A stretch of DNA of 15,635 bases from Holosporales bacterium (GCA_031257795.1 JAIRNW010000001.1:1-15635); one strand, 5' to 3'. Shown: positions 7,101-14,471, numbered from the stretch's first letter. Program-made: numbers and translations. The notes: generated by a model from the sequence alone, not told the origin.

Positions 7101-9434
7101 TTGAAACGTATTGGTTAGATCAGATTCAATAGAGTGGAGTTTTTTTTGAATGGTGTTCACTAAATTATACGCTAAATGCATTACGCGCGCTCCCCCCTCA
7201 CACCCTTTGCATTGCTTCCAATAGAGCATTTTATGAATCGCCGCCCCAACCGTTATCAAGAATTTGTTGATCTCGTTTTGGGCGGGTTGCTCGATCCTCT
7301 GAAAATCAGCAATTGCATTTTTTATCAGAGCCACACACGCGTAAAAAACCATCGCTTGTTGCTTGTTGTATATTTGCGGCGTGTTCTGCAAAAACGAGAA
7401 ACATTCCTTCAAATCATTCAGAAAACCGTGGCTGCCGATCTCGCCTATTTGGAACGAAACTTTCTTTGCGCTAGCCTGTTGATCGTCGTACAGCCAGTCG
7501 CTTCCAGCTTCCTGCGCGCGGGCGTCGCTTTCCTCTTTTATGCGCAATAATTGATCGGCAACGCCTTCGTATAGAACTTTTTGTAAGCCATCAGAATCCG
7601 CAAAAATGCTTTGCGAGCTCTGTTCATTCAATTTAAGAAGCCTTTCATTTCCAACAAATTCAAGAGAGAGAAAATCTGGCCAAACAACTTCTAAAATGGA
7701 ATACAACAAGAAAAATAATGAATTATATAAATACAATTGTTCAGGGCCGGCCCCTATTATCTCAGACATGAACTCGAAAAAAGTGGGAAGGTAGCTCTTT
7801 TGCTGTTGTGCGGCTTCGGAAAGAAGCGAAACCGCGGGGAACAGCATCCTTTGGGTTTTTAGGGTGGTTGTGTCGGATGGATCGCTGATGAGCTTCACAA
7901 GCTTCAGAAAAGCCTCGTTCGACAAAAAAAGCGGCCTGTCGCGCAGCACCTTAACAGTCTCGTTTAGTAAGGCAAAAATTGTGTGCTGCCCTGCCAATGG
8001 TTGTGCGCCTACGTCATTTTCCTCTTCGAGAGGTAATTCCCCTAACATTTGTGAGGCGAAGGATAGGCCAAAGTCGGGGGACAACGCATCATCAGGAGAG
8101 CCAAGCAATTGCTTAATTTCGTCGACTTCAGCAGAATCCAGAGAAGAAAGAACATTGTACGCTTCAACACACAAACTATGAACACTCGGCTTTTCATCTT
8201 GGAGCAAATTTAAAAGCTGCTGTGTTGTGCAGCGCAGCAGGGAGCTCTCCACTCCTTCAAGGATTTCTAGCATACTCAGCCGCAAAAAGTCTGTGAGTTC
8301 GTGCTTAGAAGATTGGGGCAATTGCCACAAATACACGGCTTTCTCTGTAATCCCTCCTCCAAACCACTCATGAGCGAAATACTCCAGCGGTAGCTTGTAA
8401 TGTTCATCTGCCGTGATCATACCAAGCGCGCCCACCACCCTTTCATGCAACAAATCCAACCGTTCTTCGTCAATCAAAGCCTGCTGAGCGTTTATACATT
8501 GCAACAACGGCATAAATTTAGCTGAAACAATATTGGAAATTGTGTTTGTTATAATTTCGAAAAGGCAATTCATCTTCCCCCAGATAGTGTCTTTGCTAGA
8601 GGAATTAATCCTAAACCCCACGATCTTTAAAGCCTGCTCATAAGTGCAAGACGTTAGTTCTTTGGCGAGGGGCCTTATCCCATTTTCCCCTATGATCAGC
8701 GAGCAACACTCCACCGCAACGCTTTTAGGCAGTATCGGCCAGACACTCGGCAGGAAGGAGTCCAAATATTCAAAGGCCTCCAGCAAGGTCTCGTATGTTA
8801 GCTTTCGTGGCTTTAATTGTTGCCCAACTATGTCTAAGAGCGCGCTTTTTTGGAGTCTGTGAAACCTATCGGGGCACGCGACGATTTGGGGAATCAGTTG
8901 ACTTCCTGCAATGGAAATTTCATCAAAGAATTCGTCCAGCTCAATTTTCCTTATGCACGCGTTTATTACGCCCAGCAGACTATTGTCGTCCTGGCTTAGT
9001 ATCGAACCGATGCTCGAGGCGGAATCCAATAGATGGAGATTTTCGCACACAAAAGCGATGCTGTGCGCATCTTGCAGAGAGGGGCCTTCCCCATACTCGA
9101 AGATATCTTGCAGTTCTTCTATGTCGCTGAGTAGGCGTTTGGCTTGTGTGTTTAGGAACAGCACTGGATTGAACAGCCGCCTAGCGGATTCGTGGGCAGG
9201 AACTGAGTCGTCTTCTTGCGCCTCTTCCGCGAAAGATGTCTGCCAAATTAAGGCATCCAATTTGTTTCGGATTATGGAGATATCGTTGTTTACGCTTTCA
9301 AAATCGTTTATAAGCAGACTGCCTCCTTGAGTGCCATCCAAGCTTACGATTCCAACTAAAAGAATGGATACTGCACGAAACGCGCGAACAATGCGCTGCA
9401 AGGGGGGGGCCTTCAATATTTTATACAAAATCAT
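4095..9434 (-). CDS. Giant exported helix-rich protein of unknown function
   Basis: This is an uninterrupted 1779-residue frame. The N-terminus looks like a Sec signal or anchor: basic residues through position 20, then hydrophobic AVSILLVGIVSL (21-32). The rest reads as nearly continuous amphipathic helix with regular Leu/Ile spacing and no Gly/Asn-rich beta repeats, so it is neither an autotransporter nor an RTX protein. I find no enzymatic motif. Cysteine clusters stand out: QCKGCEGG (about 740), DYCPNC (about 925), and a dense CSCTPGTCPHTCC (about 1326-1338) followed by an acidic, Tyr/His-rich stretch. The start is the first ATG; no clear Shine-Dalgarno is present, and a possible -10 TAATAT lies at 9462-9467. 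The last seven residues and the stop come from the repeat at 3832-4117. It is divergent from the exported P-loop gene. An effector or a surface protein are both possible. Confidence 0.85.
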   Translation of the reverse strand: MILYKILKAPPLQRIVRAFRAVSILLVGIVSLDGTQGGSLLINDFESVNNDISIIRNKLDALIWQTSFAEEAQEDDSVPAHESARRLFNPVLFLNTQAKRLLSDIEELQDIFEYGEGPSLQDAHSIAFVCENLHLLDSASSIGSILSQDDNSLLGVINACIRKIELDEFFDEISIAGSQLIPQIVACPDRFHRLQKSALLDIVGQQLKPRKLTYETLLEAFEYLDSFLPSVWPILPKSVAVECCSLIIGENGIRPLAKELTSCTYEQALKIVGFRINSSSKDTIWGKMNCLFEIITNTISNIVSAKFMPLLQCINAQQALIDEERLDLLHERVVGALGMITADEHYKLPLEYFAHEWFGGGITEKAVYLWQLPQSSKHELTDFLRLSMLEILEGVESSLLRCTTQQLLNLLQDEKPSVHSLCVEAYNVLSSLDSAEVDEIKQLLGSPDDALSPDFGLSFASQMLGELPLEEENDVGAQPLAGQHTIFALLNETVKVLRDRPLFLSNEAFLKLVKLISDPSDTTTLKTQRMLFPAVSLLSEAAQQQKSYLPTFFEFMSEIIGAGPEQLYLYNSLFFLLYSILEVVWPDFLSLEFVGNERLLKLNEQSSQSIFADSDGLQKVLYEGVADQLLRIKEESDARAQEAGSDWLYDDQQASAKKVSFQIGEIGSHGFLNDLKECFSFLQNTPQIYNKQQAMVFYACVALIKNAIADFQRIEQPAQNEINKFLITVGAAIHKMLYWKQCKGCEGGARVMHLAYNLVNTIQKKLHSIESDLTNTFQEDILRQLSRAIRNLDDFLTASLTEAAQAGVESSSPKCFVGGQKLSTVEALLKDVYYAAMCGIEGTQGEDDSFLSQNYGNLPLAPALGRVGCALFPMLLFDLSVAIHKLADVINIPPSYGWSFDEIAEISSSLEHLYPFLQRNLTDYCPNCADVPLQVFQESLVALISKADLFHVLMKDDFYSSFADNLGLVIGTLRQISSIATNTSSNITSSIAAKLQLVPAFREIITSLAGKTRAISKDVEQFASDPAFSENVISMLKSIFSTSKDICMLFTQLDSVVFLLRQKISPEEIDEWCHGKPEQAELSSDAIAALNALLVPIGAGEGVAVDPSVGNFQQMFYEMNESLRGMADFWLYFWQFISDTRGNTTDWWLVYSCEEIAGASAALRDVCKNVSLPKSIASSINPIDIVNLSDIAWYTSTLYEDIKTGCVGKFLALVSSAAAVFSRLKESIVKIPEDDILHDRAKTNDLLLRVADKLGDFCELMKTNLSVNYLDHYKKITNSETLFDTIATFDSVADKSRIVCKHVLCEESLWQAIELINVLDRIVSEHIGTLCSCTPGTCPHTCCEENSFYDYDGLDYHSSQRDNPAHHLGYYCQPSYTVLPFEKSVRSVAESLQAIAEYCENIVDSEIILPICNGLGTTALSRIMSSCQDLAVVSQEIVSIFNDGKFCLFNDFPVEEQSCLSGMSELFSLIAYYVQKIIDIFQTKALCSQEKFEVLDGICVFCEYFVNTSLQQLLGEIWRCGTEHEKVINAPSGGTAEANSLLGSLLSIGDVLLGISGAVQQLEAFFITSKAKQPCIRDLEMHLREVAAALGVEEVALQQGDNLACLSKMADAARALKEMVSLYKSESIVILPTAITSALKDLGEKLLILSESFSNLGDNVFEATIPCAEDLPRARDLLKDISYSLKETGIATQLFVEQVDERIFDFWYRNFIEEQISQFTMPSFDSPVEWLKSAIIRNDNSLRDLSKIARAFVPGLNIDCCVRTGIHAKPMEDPVGIMI

Positions 9435-9554
9435 AATTGAGTGAGCTTTTCGTAACTGTGTATATTACGCCGTTATTTGGATGGTAGGGAAAATGCATTT
9501 AAAAAGGATTAAGCCACAGAGCCACTTACATTCGCAAATCTGCCTACTGTCTCT

Positions 9555-9570
9555 TCAAGACAATTCTTGA
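9555..9570. promoter_or_regulatory. Inverted repeat TCAAGA-N4-TCTTGA in the divergent intergenic region
   Basis: Perfect 6-bp arms flank a 4-nt spacer, about 40 nt upstream of the -35 box at 9611. It could be a regulator site for either divergent gene. The arms are short, so chance is not excluded. Confidence 0.3.
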
Positions 9571-9589
9571 TAAACAATTTTTCATTTGC

Positions 9590-9606
9590 ATTCAATACTA
9601 TTGAAT
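9590..9606. promoter_or_regulatory. Perfect 17-bp palindrome, candidate operator
   Basis: ATTCAATACTATTGAAT has perfect 8-bp arms around one base and ends 4 nt before the -35 box at 9611-9616. A shorter palindrome, GAATATTC (9603-9610), overlaps it. Position and symmetry suit a dimeric regulator acting on the exported P-loop gene. Confidence 0.5.
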
Positions 9607-9610
9607 ATTC

Positions 9611-9640
9611 TTGCTTTTGTTTATTACTCCATTGTATACT
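9611..9640 (+). promoter_or_regulatory. Sigma70-type promoter of the exported P-loop gene
   Basis: TTGCTT (9611-9616) and TATACT (9635-9640) are 18 nt apart. Transcription would start near 9647, leaving a leader of about 33 nt before the ATG at 9680, with GGGGA at 9667-9671 as ribosome binding site. This argues against reading the in-frame TTG at 9611 as a start codon, because it lies inside the -35 box. Confidence 0.65.
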
Positions 9641-9679
9641 CTCTATAGAGGAGTTGATCTGTTTTTTGGGGAATGGAGT

Positions 9680-11251
9680 ATGAACATTAAATATTTTTTA
9701 CTTTTTTTGTGTGTTTCAAATTGTAATTGCGCAGAAGTGGTACGGCCAGAAAAGCAAAGAGGAATAGGGCCGGCTGAATCCTCTTCTTACGAAGACGAAG
9801 CCCGCAAAAATCCTGGTGGTAGTGAGACAAATAGCGACAAGATTCAACAGCCCAAGTTTGGGTCAGCTGATCCCCTGCAACTCCTGCCTAATCTTTCAGG
9901 CACGCCGTCGTTACGCAGAACCGTGAGTTCTCCCACACAAGTTAGAACTGCTAGAAAACGGCGTGATAATGACAAAATAGTTGTTCAAGTTTTAGGCACA
10001 CCGGCTGCTGGAAAGTCCGTTGTGTTAAGAAGACTGCAAGAGAGTTTTATAGATCAAATCAAAGCGTTAGTTAAAAGTTGCGCTGATGTTGATTTGGACA
10101 AGATAAGGGAAGCAATTACATCACTCTCTGTTGATGGTCAGTTGTTGTTTATTGTGAAGGCGCTTGATCTTTTCCAAAGAGTGTCGAAACATCCAATTTT
10201 ACAATTTATTATTAAGAATGAATACGATGCGGTACGAAACCTTATAAATAAAGAATTAGGAGAATGTTTGAGTGCAAGAAATATAACGATCGCTTGCAGC
10301 GAAGACGGCGTGTTATCGATAAATGGCGCGAGAGTTTCTCCTGGGAATGTGGCTAGTTTGGCTCAAACGTACTACTGGCCACTTAGGGAGGCATTGTCAG
10401 TGTATAACATGAAGTTAGGAAATATACTAAATAGATATGAACACCTGACAAAGGTACTAGAGAGTGTAACTTTGGAAGAAAATTTAAGGCTTGATAACGT
10501 TGGAACGAGTAGCGATCAAATTATTAATTGTTTAAGGTACATGAGAAACAGTGGTTTTCTGGTCTTAACGATATTAATTCATCCTAAAACACCTGCTGTG
10601 AATATATTATTTAACGCCATGCGGGCTATGAGTGCTCATATGACCCCACCGGCATATTTGTTCAGTAAATATATTCAAATGGAAGGAGTTAGCGAAAAAT
10701 ACCTGCGAAGCGCAGAACGAGTTGTGGAAGTATCAGACCGTTCTACCCCAGAAACAATGGACATGATTACGAAATGTACTAAAGAGATGTCTCTGTTGGA
10801 TAACCTTAATCCTGAAAATAAGCATAAGGTCATGGATTTAATTGTTGTAGATAAGAGCTCAAATATAGAAATTGCCAATGACGCCGTTAACGATAAATTT
10901 AAGAATGATGTAGATACTGTAAATACTGTTTTTTCCTTGGCAAGGTGTTGCTTGGCAGTAATTTACAATAAACTCGGCGAGAAAATTAGAGATACATCTA
11001 ACAAGTCTGAGCGTAAATTTTTCAATAAAGTCTTAGCAGATTTTGCCAGCATAAATCGATTAAATGGAGATTGCGGTCATGATGCAAAAGTGATTCACAA
11101 ATTGATGCAGAAACACAAAGCACAGAATAGACCCTATTTGGAGGAGACTTTTTCAAACGAAGGAAGAGCGATGACTGAGGATGAAATAAAAGGGCTTTTG
11201 GTGGAATTTGCCGAATATGCGAAATCTGGTTACTATACCCATCTTGACTGA
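9680..11251 (+). CDS. Exported protein with a Walker A motif, possible secreted P-loop kinase
   Basis: The product has 523 residues from the ATG at 9680, chosen over upstream in-frame codons because of the promoter at 9611-9640 and the GGGGA 8 nt before it. Residues 1-18 form a short signal peptide (MNIKYFLLFLCVSNCNCA). A polar, probably disordered stretch runs to about 98. Then comes a strand leading into a canonical P-loop, GTPAAGKS (106-113), and a helix. A later strand, LVLTILIHP (294-302), resembles the corresponding strand of zeta-toxin/AAA_33 kinases, whose P-loops are often GxPxAGKS; no clear Walker B or substrate motif is visible and the spacing is longer than in those families. The C-terminal half is helical. 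The gene is visibly richer in A+T than serC, ftsY and dacA, suggesting a different origin. It is divergent from the giant exported gene, and no immunity-like gene is adjacent. The kinase assignment is inference. Confidence 0.82.
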   Translation: MNIKYFLLFLCVSNCNCAEVVRPEKQRGIGPAESSSYEDEARKNPGGSETNSDKIQQPKFGSADPLQLLPNLSGTPSLRRTVSSPTQVRTARKRRDNDKIVVQVLGTPAAGKSVVLRRLQESFIDQIKALVKSCADVDLDKIREAITSLSVDGQLLFIVKALDLFQRVSKHPILQFIIKNEYDAVRNLINKELGECLSARNITIACSEDGVLSINGARVSPGNVASLAQTYYWPLREALSVYNMKLGNILNRYEHLTKVLESVTLEENLRLDNVGTSSDQIINCLRYMRNSGFLVLTILIHPKTPAVNILFNAMRAMSAHMTPPAYLFSKYIQMEGVSEKYLRSAERVVEVSDRSTPETMDMITKCTKEMSLLDNLNPENKHKVMDLIVVDKSSNIEIANDAVNDKFKNDVDTVNTVFSLARCCLAVIYNKLGEKIRDTSNKSERKFFNKVLADFASINRLNGDCGHDAKVIHKLMQKHKAQNRPYLEETFSNEGRAMTEDEIKGLLVEFAEYAKSGYYTHLD

Positions 11252-11268
11252 CCTCTTGGAGAAAACCG

Positions 11269-11469
11269 GTTACTACTCACCTATCCGTCAGCCAGCCAAA
11301 AGCCTTGATATTGCTAGTTAATGATGACTCACATTTTTTGTGCATCGCAAAAAAGGAGGGTAATAGGCGAAGAAATTGGCAATTTTTAGCAATTATCGAA
11401 GTGTTGGATGCGACTGTTAGCCAGCAATATCAAGGCTTTTATGGGGTTGGTGGATAGCTGAGTAGTAAC
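11269..11469. mobile_element. Family B miniature element (201 bp), complete copy
   Basis: Both ends begin GTTACTACTCA when read inward, and the terminal inverted repeats extend about 53 bp with roughly ten mismatches, including the shared block AAAAGCCTTGATATTGCT. The unique centre carries an A-run and a short AATTG/CAATT dyad, with no open frame. No convincing target duplication is seen (ACCG on the left, TAAA on the right). It lies between the convergent exported P-loop gene and dacA. Its right 145 bp reappear, inverted and nearly identical, at 15491-15635. It is probably a non-autonomous derivative of an insertion sequence I cannot name. Confidence 0.85.
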
Positions 11470-11499
11470 TAAAAATCGCCTTTCATGTGTCTGAACATG

Positions 11500-12903
11500 T
11501 TACTTTTCAGGAACTCGCCCTCCCCACAGCAAATACCTAAACGAGTCGCCGACCTTTTTGAAAAATCCCGCCTCCTCCACGCTAATCGCGGCTCTGAGCG
11601 GGATCACAATCGGTTCAGTTAAAGCGCTAGACGTGATCAACACCTCCCCAACCTGGTCACCCTTTCGTATAGGGGATGCCAGCGGGATGTCGTAGCACAG
11701 CTCGCCCCTAACGGCTCTCAAATGAGTCTTAGGAAGTGTGAGCGCGATGTCTTTGTCAACAACAGCAGTAACGTAGCTCTCTTTTCCATACCAAACAGGA
11801 AGCCGCACTATCGGCGCCCCAGCCTTGAATAAGTGCGAATTTTCGAACTCGCCAAGGCCCCACAAAAGCAACGCCTTCGCGTCTTTGTTAAGATCGCGCT
11901 CAGACTTGTAACCATTAACAACCAAAATCACGCGCCGTCCGTTTTTATGCGCAGACGCCACGGTCCCAAAGCCGCCCGCCTGCGTTCTCCCGGGCTTCAA
12001 GCCGTCGCAACCTATATCCTGCGTCAAGAGGGTGTTTCTGTTTTTTTGCGTGACGTTGTTGAATGAAAACGATGGCTGACTATACCAAGAGTAGTATTCT
12101 GGGAATGCTTCGATCGCATACTTAGCGATGATGTAGAGATCCCTCGCGGTTGTTTGGTGTAGGGGATCCGGGAGGCCGCTCGCATTCGTGAATGTTGAGT
12201 TGGTGGCGCCTATGCTGTGCACAAAGCACGTGAGATCCTCGGAGAAGGCGTCTTCCGAGCCCGCGATCCTTATAGCGATGGTGGAGGCAGCGTCGTTGCC
12301 TGAGGTGATGATAATCCCGAGTAACAAGTCGTGCACCGACACATCTTGCCCTTGTTTCAGGAACATGGTTGAGCCTTCCTTTCTGTAGGCGCTGGCCGGG
12401 ACTGAGAAGGTCGTGTCGAGTTGCAGCTCGCCGGCGCGGACTTTGCCGAGGACGTAGCAAACCGTCGCGATTTTGCTCATTGACGACGGCGCCATAGACA
12501 TGTCTGCGTTTTTCTCGAATAAAATGGCACCGCTGCTCGTGTCGACCAGGATGGCTTGCTTTGCTAGCGTTGACGGCAAATTTGGGATGCTGTAGTTGGA
12601 TGAGATTACGTCTGCTTGGTCGTCAAACGGATCGTCCGTCTTGTTGGGGTCTTCTTCGATTGTTGCGGCGGCGCTTGGCGGCAGCGGCTGTTCGGCGGCT
12701 TGATCCTCTACAGGTTCCGCTGCCCGCCGTTTCGATGACCGCTTGGACTTTGTTTTTTTCGCGCTCTTTTTCTTTTCTGCACCAACGTTGCGCAGCACCG
12801 CTTCAATTGTTGGAGAAGAACAAAAACTGCGTTGCGCACAGAAAGGGCAACACAACAAAATGGCGGCAAAAATCAAGATGGCGCGTGAGCTGTGTTTTTC
12901 CAT
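11500..12903 (-). CDS. dacA: D-alanyl-D-alanine carboxypeptidase (penicillin-binding protein 5 type, S11)
   Basis: This periplasmic enzyme removes the terminal D-Ala of peptidoglycan pentapeptides. I start at the ATG ending at 12903 (467 residues): AGAGG lies just upstream and the product then begins with a signal peptide (MEKHSSRAILIFAAILLCC); an in-frame ATG at 12993 would put 30 polar residues in front of it. After the signal come a Lys/Arg-rich tract (about 42-62), an acidic/Pro linker, then the catalytic domain: SMSK with S141 and K144, SGN at 201-203, and a third box reading KPG (303-305) where KTG is usual, within GLKPGRTQAGG. A PBP5-type C-terminal beta domain and an amphipathic tail (AGFFKKVGDSFRYLLW) for membrane association follow. 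The KPG change may alter substrate or beta-lactam handling. It is last in a minus-strand run. Confidence 0.95.
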   Translation of the reverse strand: MEKHSSRAILIFAAILLCCPFCAQRSFCSSPTIEAVLRNVGAEKKKSAKKTKSKRSSKRRAAEPVEDQAAEQPLPPSAAATIEEDPNKTDDPFDDQADVISSNYSIPNLPSTLAKQAILVDTSSGAILFEKNADMSMAPSSMSKIATVCYVLGKVRAGELQLDTTFSVPASAYRKEGSTMFLKQGQDVSVHDLLLGIIITSGNDAASTIAIRIAGSEDAFSEDLTCFVHSIGATNSTFTNASGLPDPLHQTTARDLYIIAKYAIEAFPEYYSWYSQPSFSFNNVTQKNRNTLLTQDIGCDGLKPGRTQAGGFGTVASAHKNGRRVILVVNGYKSERDLNKDAKALLLWGLGEFENSHLFKAGAPIVRLPVWYGKESYVTAVVDKDIALTLPKTHLRAVRGELCYDIPLASPIRKGDQVGEVLITSSALTEPIVIPLRAAISVEEAGFFKKVGDSFRYLLWGGRVPEK

Positions 12904-12965
12904 TAGGCCTCTTGCAAAATCTGCACGTTGAAGCGACGAACTCGCAAACTTTTTGTGACTTGGGA

Positions 12966-13127
12966 TCACTGGTAAAGTTTGAAAGCCAGCCAAACCGTAG
13001 CAGCAAGCACCGCCAGTACGAGAGCTGCCTTCATGTATTTTTTGAAAACAGCTCGCAGCGGTGGTTTGTTTCTGTTGGCCGGCCGCTTGACAACGGTCTC
13101 TTTCCTATAGCAACGAGTCGAATCCAT
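12966..13127 (-). CDS. Small single-pass membrane protein (53 residues)
   Basis: A short frame lies between dacA and the Smr gene in their orientation. It begins MDSTRCYRKETVVKRP, has a strongly basic N-terminal half and one hydrophobic helix near the C-terminus (AALVLAVLAATVWLAFKLY), then stops with TGA. By the positive-inside rule the N-terminus is probably cytoplasmic. A weak AGAAG precedes the ATG. It fills a space that would otherwise be an unexplained gap of about 310 nt, is spaced 62 nt from dacA and 87 nt from smr, and no competing frame on this strand looks better. No family is recognised; a role with the neighbouring envelope enzyme would be a guess. Confidence 0.6.
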   Translation of the reverse strand: MDSTRCYRKETVVKRPANRNKPPLRAVFKKYMKAALVLAVLAATVWLAFKLYQ

Positions 13128-13214
13128 ATTTTGCTTCTGTGTAAACCGTGTAACCGCGTCACTATATCAAAGCTTATGCTGGAAAGGAACGACTATAACC
13201 CAGCCACAGGCTTT

Positions 13215-13742
13215 TCAGGTGGAGCGAGTTTTCCTTCTAATACGCACGTACAGAGCCCCGCTTCCCCCGTCGTTTTGCGAGGCATGCGCATATCCACTCA
13301 CGAACACTGCGCACTCCGCCTCCAGCAAAATCGGAACGAAATGAAACAAAATCCCGCTTTTCCCTGTGATGATTTTTACCCACGTTTTTTGGAGGAAGTA
13401 GTTTTTGTAGAGGAAGTTGTGAACGCTGTTTGCCGCCTGCGTCTGTGTGCTGCCGTGCAGATCAAGGCAGCCATCTATTGTTACTTTTTTTATCTTCTTT
13501 AAGAGAAGCTTTTCTACGCCGAAATTTCTCTTTTGTTCGGCGAGACGCTTTACGACGCCAGCCTTGTATTCGCTTCCTGCCAACTCCGCTTTTATTCTGA
13601 GTTTGGCCCCCTTGAGTGTGGAGATTTTTTCTGAGGGTTCTTGGGATTGTGTGATTGAATGTGGCGTTGGAACTGTACGCTTTTTATTCAGTGGCTTCGT
13701 TTCTTTATTAACGGCTAACCAAAAGGCATGATCTTCTTCCAT
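13215..13742 (-). CDS. Smr-domain protein
   Basis: The 175-residue product has a charged N-terminal half (1-85) and a C-terminal Smr (MutS2-related) domain. Diagnostic motifs: LDLHGSTQTQA (93-103), ITGKSG (125-130, with a Ser inserted relative to the common TGKG) and GGSGALYVRIRR (159-170). Smr domains bind or nick nucleic acids; recent work on several members supports RNA cleavage at stalled ribosomes, but stand-alone alphaproteobacterial forms are poorly characterised. The HxGGxGA block reads QNDGGSGA, so the His before the Gly pair is absent. It lies 47 nt downstream of the prepilin peptidase gene and upstream of the small membrane protein, probably cotranscribed. A GGAGG is present but about 20 nt before the ATG; a closer TGAG is the more likely site. 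Confidence 0.9.
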   Translation of the reverse strand: MEEDHAFWLAVNKETKPLNKKRTVPTPHSITQSQEPSEKISTLKGAKLRIKAELAGSEYKAGVVKRLAEQKRNFGVEKLLLKKIKKVTIDGCLDLHGSTQTQAANSVHNFLYKNYFLQKTWVKIITGKSGILFHFVPILLEAECAVFVSGYAHASQNDGGSGALYVRIRRKTRST

Positions 13743-13789
13743 TAGCTCACAAAAAACTCAACCTCCAGCGTCGCGCCCATTATATCATT

Positions 13790-14344
13790 TTAATAGCAAT
13801 ATAAGAAAAATGTCAGCCACTGCGAGATTACAATAATTGGAACAAATGGGATGGACGACTCCGGGATATCTGCCACTTGGGCATTAACGGGATAACTCTT
13901 CTCCTCTTCATGGAGAAGTTCCTTGATTTTGGAAGGCAACGTTTCTGATGTTTTCGAAAAAAACCCGCTTTTCTTCAGACAAATGCTCACCGCCCTCAAC
14001 AGAAACAGCCCACATCCTCCAAATCCGCAAAAAATCAGGAAAGCCGGAAGCTCGTTCACAGTTATAAACGCGCCTGCCGCCAACAGCAGCAGGGCGTCTC
14101 CGCCTCCGATGAGCCTTCTGCGCAGCAGGTGCTCCGCCACTCGGCAGCAAAGTAGACCAACGCCGATTGTGAGCTGGCATATCGGGAAAAATTCCTGTTT
14201 CACACACCAGCCCACACCGACCAACAAAAGTGCCAACGCCATCCAAAGTGGGAAGCCTCTGCATTTGATGTCTTGGTAAGAACACAGCGTACCGAGCGTA
14301 ATTGCAACAAAGAAGAAACACGTATCTGCTATCATACCTGTCAC
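13790..14344 (-). CDS. Type IV prepilin peptidase (A24 family, no methylase domain)
   Basis: This is a polytopic inner-membrane aspartyl protease that cleaves prepilin-type leaders. The 184-residue product holds only the peptidase half: an Asp in SYQDIKCRGFP (D25), a second in IGGGDALLL (D83) matching the family's GxGD motif, and a C-terminal SIPFVPIIV like the usual VPFGPFL. It lacks the zinc-binding N-terminal methylase domain of PilD, so it resembles TadV/CpaA-type or other short members. The start is uncertain: GTG at 14344 is the longest, ATG at 14335 gives three residues fewer, and neither has a well-spaced Shine-Dalgarno. A degenerate repeat lies directly upstream. No pilin, secretin or ATPase gene is in the window, so the substrate is unknown. 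Confidence 0.85.
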   Translation of the reverse strand: MTGMIADTCFFFVAITLGTLCSYQDIKCRGFPLWMALALLLVGVGWCVKQEFFPICQLTIGVGLLCCRVAEHLLRRRLIGGGDALLLLAAGAFITVNELPAFLIFCGFGGCGLFLLRAVSICLKKSGFFSKTSETLPSKIKELLHEEEKSYPVNAQVADIPESSIPFVPIIVISQWLTFFLYCY

Positions 14345-14369
14345 AAAAAGTTCGTTGGTTCGTCGAGTC

Positions 14370-14445
14370 TGTACTCAAATGCTCACGTCCTATTATAAGT
14401 ACGCTGCGCTTCTGCGCGCCGTGCCTCCTGCCCACAACTCTTTTT
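14370..14445 (+). repeat. Degenerate internal part of a family A element
   Basis: Blocks such as AATGCTCACGT, then TAAGTACGCT, and GCGCTTCTGCGCGCCGTG follow the order found inside the 143-bp element (compare 3973-4020), with several substitutions and no recognisable termini. It lies between mucR and the prepilin peptidase gene and looks like an old, decayed insertion. Together with the next repeat it explains the gap 14345-14609. Confidence 0.6.
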
Positions 14446-14471
14446 GTGATGGAGACACACACGCTTGTTCT

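Noticed and set aside
9611..9679. Upstream TTG start for the exported P-loop protein
   Set aside because: It would place the start codon inside a good -35 box and bury the signal peptide behind 23 residues; the ATG at 9680 has a spaced GGGGA.
11471..11499. Possible intrinsic terminator after dacA (CATGT/ACATG hairpin followed by a T-run on the minus strand)
   Set aside because: The stem is only 5 bp and A/T-rich, and the T-run is 8 nt away from it; too weak to call. The adjacent family B inverted repeat may do this job instead.
12561..13502. Plus-strand 313-codon frame across the dacA and smr region
   Set aside because: It runs antisense to two well-supported genes and the small membrane gene, and its translation has no recognisable domain or sensible composition.
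13908..14462. Minus-strand frame overlapping the prepilin peptidase in another frame
   Set aside because: It is as long as the peptidase but lacks membrane segments or motifs and is rich in Arg; the peptidase frame carries both catalytic Asp motifs.
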